Part shown: positions 34,792 through 46,288 of the stretch, in pieces | How positions within the stretch are numbered: the stretch's first letter is position 1 | Layout: the number at the start of each line of letters is the position of its first letter | Source of the DNA: Orychophragmus violaceus | Lineage: Eukaryota > Streptophyta > Magnoliopsida > Brassicales > Brassicaceae | NCBI GenBank assembly: GCA_030180135.1 | Contig: CM058230.1 | Location: 14,571,082 to 14,635,081, forward strand | DNA length: 64,000 bases | Reading direction: 5' to 3' | Position numbers and translations under genes: made by a program | Notes under the pieces: generated by a model | Told to the model about the DNA's origin: nothing | What the model saw: only the letters and a program-made list of their open reading frames with translations | Database searches by the model: none

Positions 34792-36357
34792 ATGTGTCGT
34801 AATGATACTTTCAGCTCAGGGATTGACAGTTCACAGATAGCTGGGGTGAAGAACCAAGTTGACTCTCTGCATAGTTTTCTACTTGGAAAGTATGCACAAG
34901 AAGCTAACCACTGCGTTGAAGGAACTGGACTCTACAGTCAGGGATCTGCTTTTCAGAAGCCCTTCTCGAGGAACTATGTTGTTTCTTCTTACCAAGCACC
35001 GCCTGCACCTACACATAAGAGCAGATTGGAAATCATGATGGAACAGTGTCTTGAGGGACAACAACAGATGGCTATGTCCTTCAACTCAAAGATAGATGCG
35101 TTGTATGAAGACTTGAATGAGAAGTTCGAATCTTTGAGCACACATGTGGAGGAGCTGGATATCAAAATTCAACGAACAGGTGGAGCAATAGAGAGGCAGA
35201 ATGAAGCTAGGGAAGCTGGACAGAGGCAATACGTCAATGCAGTGATCACATGAGATGAGATTGACTTGCTAGGAGAAGAAGAGAGCATAATCTCGGATTT
35301 TCTGGATGAATATTGTCTGTCTGAGACGAGTATCGATCGACACAACTCATGCATCGATCGACACAGTCCCGATACGTCGGATGGAATTGCTCATAATCGC
35401 ACTGCATCGATCGACACACATCGTGCATCGATCGACACAGATTCCAGACGGGACCAGAAACCTGTAACAGTCCCAGAACGAGTCTATAAGCCCCCAGTGT
35501 CGTATACTAAGGTCCCTAAGCTGTCTAAACAGAAGCTAGAAGTGGCTAACTGCGTGAGAGTGATGGAGAAGGAGCTGATTCAGGTTACAGAGAAGCTCCC
35601 AGACCCAGGAGCCTTTGTTTTGGATTGTTCAATCTCTAAGGACAGATTCAGGCGTTCTCTGTGTGATTTAGGAGCTGATGTGAATCTCATGCCATACTCT
35701 GTGGCTGTGAGATTAGGACTGATGAATTTCCAACCTACTAGGATCTCTCTTATCTTAGCTGATCGATCAAAGAGGTATCCAGAAGGAGTTCTTGAGGATG
35801 TTAATGTCAGAGTTGGGAATTACTTGATTCCAACGGATTTTGTGGTGCTGAAATATGAGATTGATCCTGGTGATCCTCTACTACTTGGTAGATCCTTCTT
35901 AGCTACTGCTGGAGCTGTGATTAATGTGAGACATGGACTGATTGATCTCCATCTGGGAGATAAGCCATTGCAGTTCAAGATGGACAGGAAGCGGAGAGCC
36001 ACCATTGATGGACAAAGCTTCAGTGTTGAGGTGGAACCAGAGGTTCCAATTGGAGAGGAGAAGATGGCAGTTCATTCTGAACTTGCCCTAACATCTTCAG
36101 TGCCTGCAACTGCTCATAAGCAGAAAGCTCCAGACATCTCATTTCCACCAAAGGTAAGGCATACATCACCCAAGCTTAAACCTCCCAATCCATCAACTTT
36201 GATTGCAGGACAACGATGTATACCACCCAAGCTTCGCTCCCGCCCTGGTTCTACTCCGTCATTCCTTGGAAGATCTCATGATCTGAACGCTTATACGCCA
36301 CCTTGGATGAGGAGACATTCACAGAGACACTCAAAGTCTCTGTTGAAACCGCCATGA
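34792..36357 (+). pseudogene. Athila-A gag-protease frame with one nonsense codon
   Basis: A single frame from ATG 34792 to the TGA ending at 36357, broken only by a TGA at 35251-35253. The N-terminal part is a shortened gag with a coiled region (IDALYEDLNEKFESLSTHVEEL) similar to the C-terminal half of Athila-B gag. The capsid half is missing. A linker with repeated SIDRH/SIDTH words is encoded by palindrome pairs. The protease part has RRSLCDLGADVNLMPYSV (about 35650-35700) and LLLGRSFLATAGAVINV (about 35880-35930). The product ends in a basic Pro-rich tail. With no polymerase or integrase it would depend on another element. The stop could be a CGA-to-TGA change. Confidence 0.82.
35330..35438. 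repeat. Two palindrome pairs in Athila-A gag coding sequence
   Basis: Pair one is at 35330 and 35351 (gtatcgatcgacac, gcatcgatcgacac). Pair two is at 35404 and 35425 (gcatcgatcgacac twice). Both have 7-bp spacers, so the two copies in each pair are in the same reading frame and encode SIDRH...CIDRH and SIDTH...SIDTD. Confidence 0.85.
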
Positions 36358-37719
36358 GTCCGATCTCTTTCTGATAGGTCACGCTAATGACCTTAAACAA
36401 GCGCTGGGTGGGAGGCAACCCACCATTAGGTACTGGTGTTTTTATACTTAATTTTTGGTGTTTTTGTTAGGATTTTACGTTTGTTTTTGGTTTTGGTGAG
36501 TTTATGTTTGCAGGTCTCGGACAAATTCGCAGTGCGTCGATCGACGCACTTCTGTGTCGATCGTCACAACACGATCGGAATCGCATTGCAGCGATCGTTG
36601 CATTACTAGCAACGATCGACCATACATGAAAATCGCCTAGCAACGGTCGATGCACTTAGTGCAACGATCGATGCCTGAGCGACAGAGGTAAACCCGACAG
36701 AACTCAACAAACCATTAACAATTTTTATTTCTTTTTACCGATCCTTCGCTTGACACTACTGGGGACAGTGTGTCTTAAGTGTGGGGGAGGTGCTACTGAC
36801 GTTTATCTTTCTGTTTTCTTAAGAGTCAGTCCGTTTTTCAAAAATTGTTTTGTTTTATTGAGTCAAAATTGTTTAAGTAAGAAACTATGATTTTCTGAGA
36901 AGTTTTAACAGCACTTGCAGGAACTTAAGTAACCATTGGGATGAAATTGCAGGATCTATCTCTGACTATTAGAAAACTCAGACACAGATCAACCTACTGG
37001 GAACACCCACATCACTTCAGGTATCAGAGGATCCTTTTACTGACTTCAACCTTAATACTGACTTAGATTTCTCACCTAAGGGTTTGGTATACTTTGTGTC
37101 GGATTCCCTTGTTAGTTCTGACACAGCCTGTCAACATATCCTATTTAGTCCCCTTCTCCCCTTCTATAAAAAAAAAAAAAGATAATAAACTGAGGATGAG
37201 TTAGTAACTCCGAAGTGGTCATGGGAATAGTAGCAAACACTATTATCTCTTATGCATCCATGGAATGTGTCCAAAGTACACCCCATAACGGGAAGAACAC
37301 TGATAAAAAAAATAAAATGATACCCAATGGGGAAAAATCAGTCGTTAAGGAAGGGAAAGAGAAGAAAGGGACTAGAGAAAGATAGTATGGTGGTCTAGAG
37401 CTGATATGGTAAGAATCCATGTGCCCTTTGATCGATACTCCTTAGGTGAGACCGCACTTAAATACTTGCAGAAGTCAGTAGGGAGAATTTGAATGCTTGA
37501 ATGTGATTGTGGAGTTTACTTAGGACAGTTGCTAAGTGTGGGGGAAGTATATGTTGGTCTTGATATCCTGTGATTGATTCTTTCAGTGATTTACTAAGGG
37601 GAATCTGAGTGTTGTAGCTTCTAGGATGAAATGAGTTTCTGAAGAGTTTTCAAACCTCTTCACCATGCTTTAGTTCTCTGTTTTGCTTGAGGGCAAGCAA
37701 AGGCTAAGTGTGGGGGAGT
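36358..37719 (+). other. Long 3' untranslated region of Athila-A
   Basis: About 1.36 kb without an open frame, closely matching 58523-59884 of Athila-B. It contains a stem-loop just after the stop codon (ggtggg aggcaa cccacc, 36407-36424), three palindrome pairs, and three purine tracts of type taagtgtgggggag at 36775, 37533 and 37704. Only the last borders the LTR. Confidence 0.8.
36534..36674. repeat. Three palindrome pairs in the Athila-A 3' untranslated region
   Basis: Pairs start at 36534/36554, 36588/36609 and 36640/36661, with spacers of 6, 7 and 7 bp. A stray acgatcgg lies between the first two pairs. Confidence 0.85.
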
Positions 37720-38915
37720 TGATATGTCATGGTTTTTACTAGTTTTAGACCATGATATAAGTGTGTTTTAGTGTCTTTTTGTGTTCTTTTAGAGTCTTTT
37801 ACAGGTATAATCAGGTTTAGAGCTGAATTGGAGATGTTGGAGTATTTTGGAGATTTTTGGAGTGTTTGGCCGAGAGATAGAGTTCACTGTCTGAAACAGA
37901 GTACTGCGTCGATCGTTGCACACCTGCAACGGTCGTTGCACCAGCGAGATGGGCCAAAACTCGGCGGTTTATGAAGAGTCAAGTTATTGCACTCTGATCC
38001 AGAAGTTCCTGATATTTACAAAGAAGCCCCTGGCCGAGATTAGACCTATATTATTGAGTTTTTGGTGTTTTAATTAGACACGCTTTCATAATTAAGAGCA
38101 GAGGATTTTTAGAGCTTTTGGGGCTGATCTGAACCTTTACTTCATCTGTATTTGGAGAAGATTTCGAACCCCTTTTATTCTTTATTATCTTTTATGCAAT
38201 TTATTCTTCATATGATTATGTTTTCATTATCTATGTCTGAGTAGATTCCTAGTTAGGTTTAGGGTTTCTCACATAGGATTTCATGGCTTGCTAGACTTGT
38301 TAAATTCAGTTAAGGATTCATAACTATATTTTTTCTTCAATCTAATTGTGCTTAAAGCTAGTTCTAACCTGATCAATTAGAATCTAGATCTTAGGTTGCT
38401 AAATACGACACGAAAGTGTGGTTTAGGAATCTGAACTATTTAGGTTGAGCAATTAAACTTCTCGCAAACGAAAGTTTGGTTTAGGTTAATTGTGAACATA
38501 TCAAACTTGGAATTAATGCTGGTTTAATCTGTTAGTTCTCGCAAACGAAATTTTGGTTTGCTGCACTTAGACTTAGAGAATTATCGCAAAGAAATTTGGT
38601 TAGTTCTATATCCGTGTTTTGAGTTCTAGAACTGTGCTTAATTAGATCCTTGCTGAATGAACTGTCTGCTTGTCTGATTTCCTGAGAACGCCCTAGACTT
38701 AGCGCTTTTAATAACTTGCTTTTACAACCAACAATCTCTGCTTTCTGTTTACTTTCTCGCATTGCTTTTATTTACATCACATTGCTTTCTTCCTAGTTTA
38801 ATCCCTTGTTCTTTAGCTATCGAAACCATAGTCTCTGTGGATTCGATACCCTATATACTACAATCACTGAACTGTGCACTTGCAGTAGAATAGGATTAAA
38901 ACCTGACCCCTATCA
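37720..38915 (+). repeat. 3' LTR of Athila-A
   Basis: 1196 bp, same length as the 5' LTR, preceded by purine tract ctaagtgtgggggagt at 37704-37719. Confidence 0.92.
37906..37939. repeat. Paired palindrome, Athila-A 3' LTR
   Basis: gcgtcgatcgttgc and gcaacggtcgttgc, 20 bp start to start. Confidence 0.85.
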
Positions 38916-38920
38916 AATCC

Positions 38921-40140
38921 GAAGAGTTATGACCAATTTACTGGATGCATATCAACCTTGCCGCGAGAAGGAAGGATCCGAAGAATCCCGTGTGCATATC
39001 GGAAATCCTCAGCGGCCAAGGCAGACCGCGGGGGATTTGTTTGTCTCAGGTTGACCCACTTCGAATCTAAATTCTATTTCAGCCATTTTTGGCCATAAAT
39101 CATTTATCTTCTTTTCTCTCAAGCATTTTTAGGGTTCTAAGTTTTGTAAAATCAAAATTTGATTTCTTTAAGCAAGTAATTCTTTAATCTTCTTAATATA
39201 TCTTTGTTTAATCTCACTAATCAAATTACTTAACTTCTCCCTTACAGATTTAGTTGAGAAAACTATGATTAGTGAGTAGTTAGTTTTGTGTCTAATGGAT
39301 GAGGTAGATTAGGATGTGATTAGGATGTGATTAGGTTAGATCTATGGAATTTAGTGCATAATGTTGCATAATCCTTCTCTATTTTGGTGTTCTCAATGCT
39401 AGATTCTCAATGATTTATGGATTTAGAACTTACGATCTTTTATGCCCAAAAGGTATTTGATAAAATGTCTCAATGAACCAAATCAGAGGTTTTGCATTTT
39501 TAGCCTAATTAATTAGTTGTCTAAAATGATTATTGGTAATAAGAAATTGTTTTGCATGTTTTATTGTCTCTAAGTCATAATTGGAAAATTGATCTTGATT
39601 AGAGAGATCAAATAAATTAATATCAATGAATTTGATTAGTCTAGCTCTGGAGTTCTTAATTAAAAGATTAACTTTGTTAAATGGTTGATTGGATTGATTG
39701 AAATGCATACTTGTCTTGTGATTTGCAAATTGAAGTTGAATGATTGTATGATTAGCATACAAGTTAAGAACACGAGAATTAGATTAGCTTTGTTAATGAT
39801 CATTGCCATGTTTAACATTGTGTGATTAATTTAAAGCATCATGGATTAGCTTCATGATCATTTTTAACTCATTTACCTCATCTTAAGACTCATCTTTTAT
39901 CTTGTTCTGAATCTCGTTTAGTGTTTGCTCTTGCTTTATCTTATCTCTTATTGTTTGTTGCTTTCATTATCATTAGGATTGTTAGATAAACCTTTACTTT
40001 CTCTATTTGGCTTAGATTAGAAAGTTGTATGCATTCTTAGTGCTCTATTTTCTATCTTTTTGGATTAACACCTTAATTACTACAATGTAACAAGTAGGAT
40101 TTGAAAAATTGATAGTTTGAAACCGAAATATCTACTTATC
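38921..40140 (+). repeat. Right part of the older LTR split by Athila-A
   Basis: Continues from 33390 with gaagagttatgacc and ends near cttatca at 40140. It is AT-rich with the low-complexity texture of LTR R/U5 sequence, and no open frame is credible. A tandem repeat gattaggatgt occurs near 39310-39335. Confidence 0.45.
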
Positions 40141-41458
40141 AGTGCACAATATTTGTACTTATTAGGACCATATATTTACATATGTATTTCAAAAAGTATT
40201 ATTTATTATCTTGTTGATTCTTTTTAATTTTTACATTGACGCATTATCTGATAAAGAGATAAGATTTTTTCAACATTCCATGGCTAACAAATTCTTTAAG
40301 TGTTCGATCTAGATTTTATAACATTTAAATTCATCATCAAACATTCATTTGCATGATGCCTTAAAATTTCTTTTATTTTGTTTCAATCGCTTGAGTCAGA
40401 TTTGTCTAATCTTTTTAAAAGTCCTCACATTCACGAGTCAAATGAGTTTTAAGGGGACATGTGATAGAGATAAGAAGAACAGACAATCATGGAAAAGTGA
40501 AAGAGGTACATCTGAAATCACTCAAGCTAACATTTGGTAAAATCATTCAACAGTTGAGTAAAATGCATGGTTTGTGGACATCAAGAGCTTGAGGAACCCG
40601 CTGTTATGATGATTCTTTGAATGTTATTATTATTATGACTCATTATGCACCGAGATAATTATCTAAGTCTTTTATTTTTCACTATTTTGGGTAAGCTTTC
40701 ATCACTCTGAGATTTGGAAATATGTGTTGATACTTCGGTTTTGATCATTTCCCTTGCAATTCTCTATTTAATTTTTAGGTTCATACTCTTAGCTTGATGC
40801 ACCATTATGAATTAGCGAAACTAGAGCCGCATTAGACATGAGATTCAACAAAATACATACTCTAAATATTAGGATCCAACATCATTGAATTTGATGATGA
40901 TGATTTATAGAAAATTGAGTAAAATCAAAGTAGATCAATCGTCAAACATTAGCTATCAAAGAAATTAAAGATTTTTTTTGTCACAAACTCATTTTAATAT
41001 TAAACTTCAAAAGTACAACAAGAGAGAATTATTCATCCTCTTTGATTACAACAATAAACTTTTAAAATAAGAGAGGTTAACAAAGATAGCTTCTCAAAAG
41101 AGAGTGACAGCGAAAATGAGATAATGCTCAAATGCGTCGAGATGAGATTCACGGTAGAACCGGACTCAATATATTTAATCACATTATATCGTGATTTTGA
41201 AAATCAATCCTTACTTACGGAAATAGCAGCAAAGGAAAATCCGCTTGCATCTTTAGAAAAAGATGACAAAACAGTAAATGGATCGAAGTATCTCTCCCCA
41301 TTAAGAGAAGAGGATGAAACCAATCTTTTCCGGTAAAGGAAAGAGGATTGAAAAGTTCTCTCCCATAAATGGGAAGAAGATGGAAGTGATCTCTCCCAGG
41401 CGAAGGAATAAATTGAAAATGCATTATGATAAGGAACCATATGAGTTAAACCCTTGAT
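40141..41458. other. AT-rich intergenic sequence, no supported gene
   Basis: Small open frames at 40349-40540 and 41124-41336 have no recognisable domain. Imperfect repeats of atctctccca-like words on the minus strand occur around 41290-41400. Nothing else is visible. Confidence 0.4.
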
Positions 41459-42114
41459 CAGTGGTGGAGGTAGTGCCTTAGGAGGGGGTCAATTGACCCC
41501 CATGAAAATTTTTTTTCTCTTTGTAGTTAAATTAAATTATTTAAGTTGACCCCATCTAAATATAATATTGACCCTCATCAAAATTTAATTCAACTACAAA
41601 CCAGTAAATCTATTCAGTGTTAGAAATAATTAGCACACTAAAACTCATCAACTGATACAAATATTAATGAACTCACTAAAATGAGTTACACATAATTAAT
41701 AATAGATAGGAATTTATATTGTTTTTAGTTTTGTTACATTTGTATTTTTATAAACAATTTTTGCTAATCTGTTTCAATTTGAGTCGATAGATTCCATAGT
41801 TTTAACTTTTTAATTTGAATTGATCAAAGATAGATTTCGTAGTTGAATGGTAGTCGACTTAAATTTTTTTAGTAAATTGAATTGGATGATTCCATACATT
41901 TTTTATCAGAACAATGGACCAATTTGAAAAAAAAAAATAGTTTTTACTATCTTTACCCGGAAAAAAAATCGTGTATTCTGGTCGATTTTGGATTAGTAGT
42001 TTATATAATTTAATATTTTGATACAAATTTTTGTTTTAGTTTATTTATATAGGCAATGTCAAAAACTAAAAAATTTAATGACCCCCACGAACCATTTTTC
42101 TGGTTCCGCCACTG
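41459..42114. mobile_element. Non-autonomous hAT element with 8-bp TSD
   Basis: The left end cagtggtggaggtag and the complement of the right end (cagtggcggaaccag) form the CAGTGGYGGA terminus typical of plant hAT transposons. A secondary inverted motif, gggggtca, lies inside each end. The flanks cccttgat (41451-41458) and cctttgat (42115-42122) match at 7 of 8 bases. The interior of about 650 bp is AT-rich and non-coding. Confidence 0.85.
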
Positions 42115-42122
42115 CCTTTGAT

Positions 42123-43265
42123 GGTTTGATGTACAGTGAAGTTGATACTTGGGATTGGGCTTAGGATGGGTACAAGGCCCATTCTATGAAGCTTTAGATT
42201 CAGGCCCTGATTAAAAATCTGACCTGACTGCCGATTGGAGATTCTAGGTTGACTGTGGTGCGGTTTTACGGCCGGATTGCCGATTTGAGATCCTTCTCTT
42301 ACAAGAGTTATACTCAGGACTGGATGGGGAGGAGCTTCTCCGGTGAGGAGGGAAGTTGGTGACAACCGGTGATGGAGGCTTATGGTCGAGCTAGTTCCGG
42401 TGGAGATGGGGCTACGACAAACAGAGGCTTAGGTATTGAAACAGGGAAAGCTTAAACCCGACCCAGAAAAAGGTGATAGCGATCTTCGAGTATTACCGAG
42501 AAGAGGTCAGATCTGACGGCATGCCGGAGGCAAGCGATTTCATCGGCTTCGAGATTGGAGCCTATCCACCGGAAACAAGTTGTAGATACTTTGCTGAGAG
42601 ATGATAAGAAAAATGTGTATGAGATTGGATCTCGATAACAGAGTGACGGAGACTTGAGAGGTGGATCTCTCCGAGCGATGGACAGTAACTTGCACGAAGA
42701 GTGTGGATCCGGAGAATCCGGCGGATCTGGCGGCTTTGGGGGATGTGGGAGGCGTGGCTTCATCAGAGAGAAAATCACCAACATGAGAGGGGGAGATGAC
42801 CTCCGATCTGGCGGCTCCAGCGAAGAGGATCCTTGCCGTAGATGATTAACATGTGGAAGCCACACAAACACCATGTTGAGTCACGCCTGAGAGATGAAGA
42901 AGCCGAAAAGGTCTCGCCGGTGAACGACGGAAGATAAGGGGAAAGTTCTTCGGGAGCTTGGCTTCACCCAAGAGAGAGAGAGAGAGGACAGAGCTCAAGA
43001 GGAGAGCACGTCGGGTGCACGTCGGAGGAGGAGATTCATCTTTTGAAGCTCGGCGGCGACGCCTTGGGGTTCAGGCCTGAGAGAGGATTCTCTAGGGCGA
43101 ACTCTCCACTCTATGTCTAAGTTATTATTTAAGACTTACTGATATGTTTTCAAGAAATTAAAGATTCAAAGCAAATATTGTTGATAAAAAATATAGTTGA
43201 ATAGACTCAATCAAACCTTTGGTTTTTAGTTGTTGTGAGCGACTCTTGCCTAGCGGTTATATATG
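42123..43265 (-). other. GC-richer block, possibly a LINE 5' fragment
   Basis: A minus-strand frame at 42452-42874 is rich in Pro, Asp and Ser (PPKPPDPPDSPDPHSS), a texture I associate with the leader and ORF1 start of crucifer L1-type LINEs. No RT or endonuclease is present and there is no clear end, so this is only a suggestion. A (GA)n run lies near 42970-42985. Confidence 0.3.
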
Positions 43266-43964
43266 TTAATCTTTTGATATTTGTTTGTTTTGTGTGTGGA
43301 CTTTTGACTCTGGTATCATTGTTTGATAGCCGGTTGTGTCTTTGTTAGGTGGACTCTCTGTGATCTTTTTGTTCTCCTGAGCTAGGTGGGCCTTTGCCTT
43401 CTTAATCAAGGTCTTGATCCGAGAATTCTCACTTCGAAGAGCTTCTCGCTCAGCACAGGCAGCCATGGATTCCTTCCGAGCTAAGCTAAGTCCCTTCTCC
43501 AGCCTAGCGATGTTATCCTTAAGCTTGGAGAATTCAGGCATAAGAACGACCAGTTTAGCTCTCTCTAACTCAAGGAAATCACAGAGTTTGGCCGCTTCGA
43601 CAGCACGAATTCGCTCATGCCCCAACTCCTCCCAAACCTCATTCATATCAGCCGATCGACTCTTCTCCTCTTCAAGAGATTCTTTCAGCTCAACGATCCG
43701 ACCCGAGAGCAGTTTTATAGTATCAACAGCACGATAATTAACAAAATCCGCCTCGACCTGAGACTCCTTGATTTTCGCCTCCGGCCTCTCGGAGTATTCA
43801 GTCACCGAGAGCATCATTTGCTCAAGACCCGATTAAAAAAACGGGAGGATGAGGAAATGTACATATGTATATACCTGAACCACATAACGAGGGACGCTAA
43901 AAAAACTTTGGGCTCTGCCATCTCCTCAACAATGTAAGGAGGTGAGGCACCAAACGCAACATCA
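43266..43964 (-). pseudogene. Coiled-coil gene fragment, left of the Athila-B insertion
   Basis: On the minus strand a 183-codon frame is dominated by heptad-like Leu/Glu/Lys/Arg sequence (LSGRIVELKESLEEEKSRS, ERAKLVVLMPEFSKLKDNIARLEKG). Just upstream, IVEEMAEPKVFLASLVMWF runs in frame across the insertion site from the right-hand fragment (LLSDRRACADQVCDV, 61083-61130). The text resembles the coiled-coil part of Tat antisense genes, so the target was probably an older Tat element. A simple intron between the two left segments does not restore phase. Confidence 0.55.
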
Positions 43965-45157
43965 TGATATATCATGGTTTTTACTAGTTTTAGGCCATGA
44001 TATAAGTGTGTTTTAGTGTCTTTTGTGTTCTTTTAGAGTCTTTTACAGGTATAATCAGGTTTGGAGCTGAATTGGAGATAATGGAGCATTTTGGAGATTT
44101 TTGGAGTGATTGGCCGAGAGATAGAGTTCACTGTCCGAAACAGAGCACTGCGTCGATCGTTGCACACTTGCAACGGTCGTTGCACCAGCGATATGGGCCA
44201 AAACTCGGCGGTTTATGAAGAGTCAAGAATTTGCACTTTGATCCAGAAGTTCCTGATATTTACAAAGAAGCCCCTGGCCGAGATTAGACCTATATTATTG
44301 AGTTTTTAGATTTTTTTTACATTACGCCTTGATAATTAAGAGCAGAGGATTTCTAGAGATTTTGGGGCTGATCTGAACCTTTACTTCATCTGTATTTGGA
44401 GAAGATTTCGAACCCCTTTTACTCTTATTCTTTTATGCAATTTATTCATCATATGATTATGTTTTCATTATCTATGTCTGAGTAGATTCCTAGTTAGGTT
44501 TAGGGTTTCTCACATAGGATTTCATGGCTTGCTAGACTTGTTAAATTCAGTTAAGGATTCATAACTATATATGTTCTTCAATCTAATTGTGCTTAAAGCT
44601 AGTTCTAACCTGATCAATTAGAATCTAGATCTTAGGTTGCTAAATACGTCACGGAAGTGGGGTTTAGGAATCTGAACTAATTAGGTTGAGCAATTAAACT
44701 ACTCGCAAACGAAAGTTTGGTTTAGGATAATTGTGAACATATCAAACCTGGAATTAATGCTAGTTTAATCTGTTAGTTCTCGCAAACGAAAGTTTGGTTT
44801 GCTGCACTTAGACTTAGAGAATTATCGCAAAGGAATTTGGTTAGTTCTGTATCTGTGTTTTGAGTTCTAGAACTGTGCTTAATTAGATCCTTACTGAATG
44901 AACTGTCTGCTTGTCTGATTTCCTGAGAACGCCCTAGACTTAGCGCTTTTAATTACTTGCTTTCACAACCGTTAATCTCTGCTACTGATTTACTTTCTCG
45001 CACCGCTTTTAATTCAATCACATTGTTTTCTTCCTAGTATTAATCCGTTTCGTTCTATTGAATACCAGAGTCCCTGTGGATTCGATAACCCTATATACTA
45101 CAACTACTGAACTGTGCACTTGCAGTTAGAGAATAGGGTAAAACTTAGAACCTATCA
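43965..45157 (+). repeat. 5' LTR of Athila-B
   Basis: TGATATATCATGG to CCTATCA, 1193 bp, same length as its partner. Homologous to the Athila-A LTRs. Confidence 0.94.
44150..44183. repeat. Paired palindrome, Athila-B 5' LTR
   Basis: gcgtcgatcgttgc and gcaacggtcgttgc, 20 bp start to start. Confidence 0.85.
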
Positions 45158-45181
45158 AGTTTTTGGCGCCGTTGCCGGGGA
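45158..45181 (+). other. Primer binding site of Athila-B
   Basis: agtttttggcgccgttgccgggga directly follows the LTR, Asp-type tRNA primer. Confidence 0.8.
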
Positions 45182-45316
45182 CTCTTAGAGTCTTCGATAG
45201 GACCGAACTTAGGGTTTTACTAGGATTTTTCGTTTTCTTTTCGTTTTTGCTTTTGAATTTTTTTTAGTTACTGATTTACTCTGATTTCTCTCTGTCGCAG
45301 GTACCAATATCGCACT

Positions 45317-45403
45317 GCGTTGATCGTTGCATTCTTAGCATCGATCGTCGCTAGGCGATTCAGAGATTGAAACGATCGTTGCACTGATAGCATCGATCGT
45401 TGC
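45317..45403. repeat. Two palindrome pairs in the Athila-B leader
   Basis: Starts at 45317/45338 and 45369/45390, both with 7-bp spacers, just before the gag ATG at 45424. Confidence 0.85.
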
Positions 45404-45423
45404 CCGACGATTACAGACAGTTT

Positions 45424-45591
45424 ATGCAGACGCAGAAAACTAGAAGTAATCCGAACTTGGACTTAGTTAATCTCGATCTTGAAGAACTTGGACGTCTAGA
45501 AAGAACTATCAGAAGAGAAAAGAGAGAAAGAATGGTACGAGAACGTCTGATCTTGATACCAGATGCTGAAGGTACCCTAAGGGACCGAGAT
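45424..45591 (+). pseudogene. Athila-B gag, N-terminal piece cut by Copia
   Basis: The first in-frame ATG is 45424. The frame reads an acidic then Arg-rich stretch (DLEELGRLERTIRREKRERM) and reaches GTLRDRD at the Copia insertion site. After removal of the Copia and one TSD copy the frame continues at 52818 with NNPYNAAGQRVDAEG, so the insertion was into an open gag. Confidence 0.8.
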
Positions 45592-46275
45592 TGAAGGAAT
45601 TTCTAGCAGTTCTAATCAGGATTAGCAACCCTAGTCTGAATTCCGAGCCTAGGATCTAAGGTTCATGTAATTGAATCTATCAGATCTCGAGATTTACCTG
45701 ATGATTATGCAGCGGAAGTGATTGCAGATAATCGAGATCACGAAGCGCCTCAAATGCTGCGCCTCTACTGGTATCCACACGCACACAAACTGGACTACAG
45801 GGATGCTAGTTCCTTACAGAGATCCAATCTCCAGAGAGGTTTATTTCTGTGTTCTGGTGGCTGTGTATTAGCTTAGGGACTAGTTTAGGTCGACCATATA
45901 TCTTATATATGTCGGCTTAAACCACAACGGAATTAACCAACGATTAAACCGAATTAATCTGATTAATCCGTGAGTGCATCGATCGATGCACTCTCTGCAA
46001 CGATCGATGCTTCCCCAGAACATTGATATCGAATGCATATCACATATGCATTTACTGGATCATTACATTAATGATCAACCTCGTCTTTAACGCCCAGTTT
46101 GCTTAGGTGTGTGACCCTGTAGGATCATATAATACTAGCAATGAGTTCTCAACTCATTGATCATAAGTGGCTTCTAGCAAAGCGTTATGATTACCTAGTG
46201 TTATGTGATTGTCTCATCTCGACTATACGACTTTCACTTAGAGCATGTACAATAGATTTCAGGACATTCCCAACA
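45592..46275 (-). repeat. 3' LTR of the Copia element (left side)
   Basis: 684 bp. On the minus strand it starts TGTTGGGAATG and ends ATTCCTTCA. It is 16 bp longer than its partner because of an indel near 46180. Confidence 0.94.
45976..46010. repeat. Paired palindrome in the Copia left LTR
   Basis: gcatcgatcgatgc (perfect palindrome) and gcaacgatcgatgc with a 7-bp spacer. Confidence 0.85.
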
Positions 46276-46288
46276 ATCTCCCACTTGT
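46276..46288 (-). other. Polypurine tract of the Copia element
   Basis: On the minus strand caagtgggagat directly precedes the 3' LTR. Confidence 0.75.

Larger units (their letters stand above)
33391..38915 (+). mobile_element. Athila-like element A, non-autonomous, gag-protease only
   Basis: A 5.5-kb element with two 1196-bp LTRs (33391-34586 and 37720-38915) differing at about 12 positions by hand count. The flanking pentamers gatcc (33386-33390) and aatcc (38916-38920) match at 4 of 5. PBS tttggcgccgttgtcgggga follows the 5' LTR. A purine tract aagtgtgggggagt precedes the 3' LTR. Only a gag-protease frame is present. No RT, RNase H or integrase is found. LTRs and 3' untranslated sequence closely match Athila-B, so it was probably mobilised by a B-like partner. 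Confidence 0.9.

Noticed and set aside
42452..42874. Host proline-rich protein gene
   Set aside because: No start context or conserved domain; the texture suggests a LINE leader and it is cut off without a partner.
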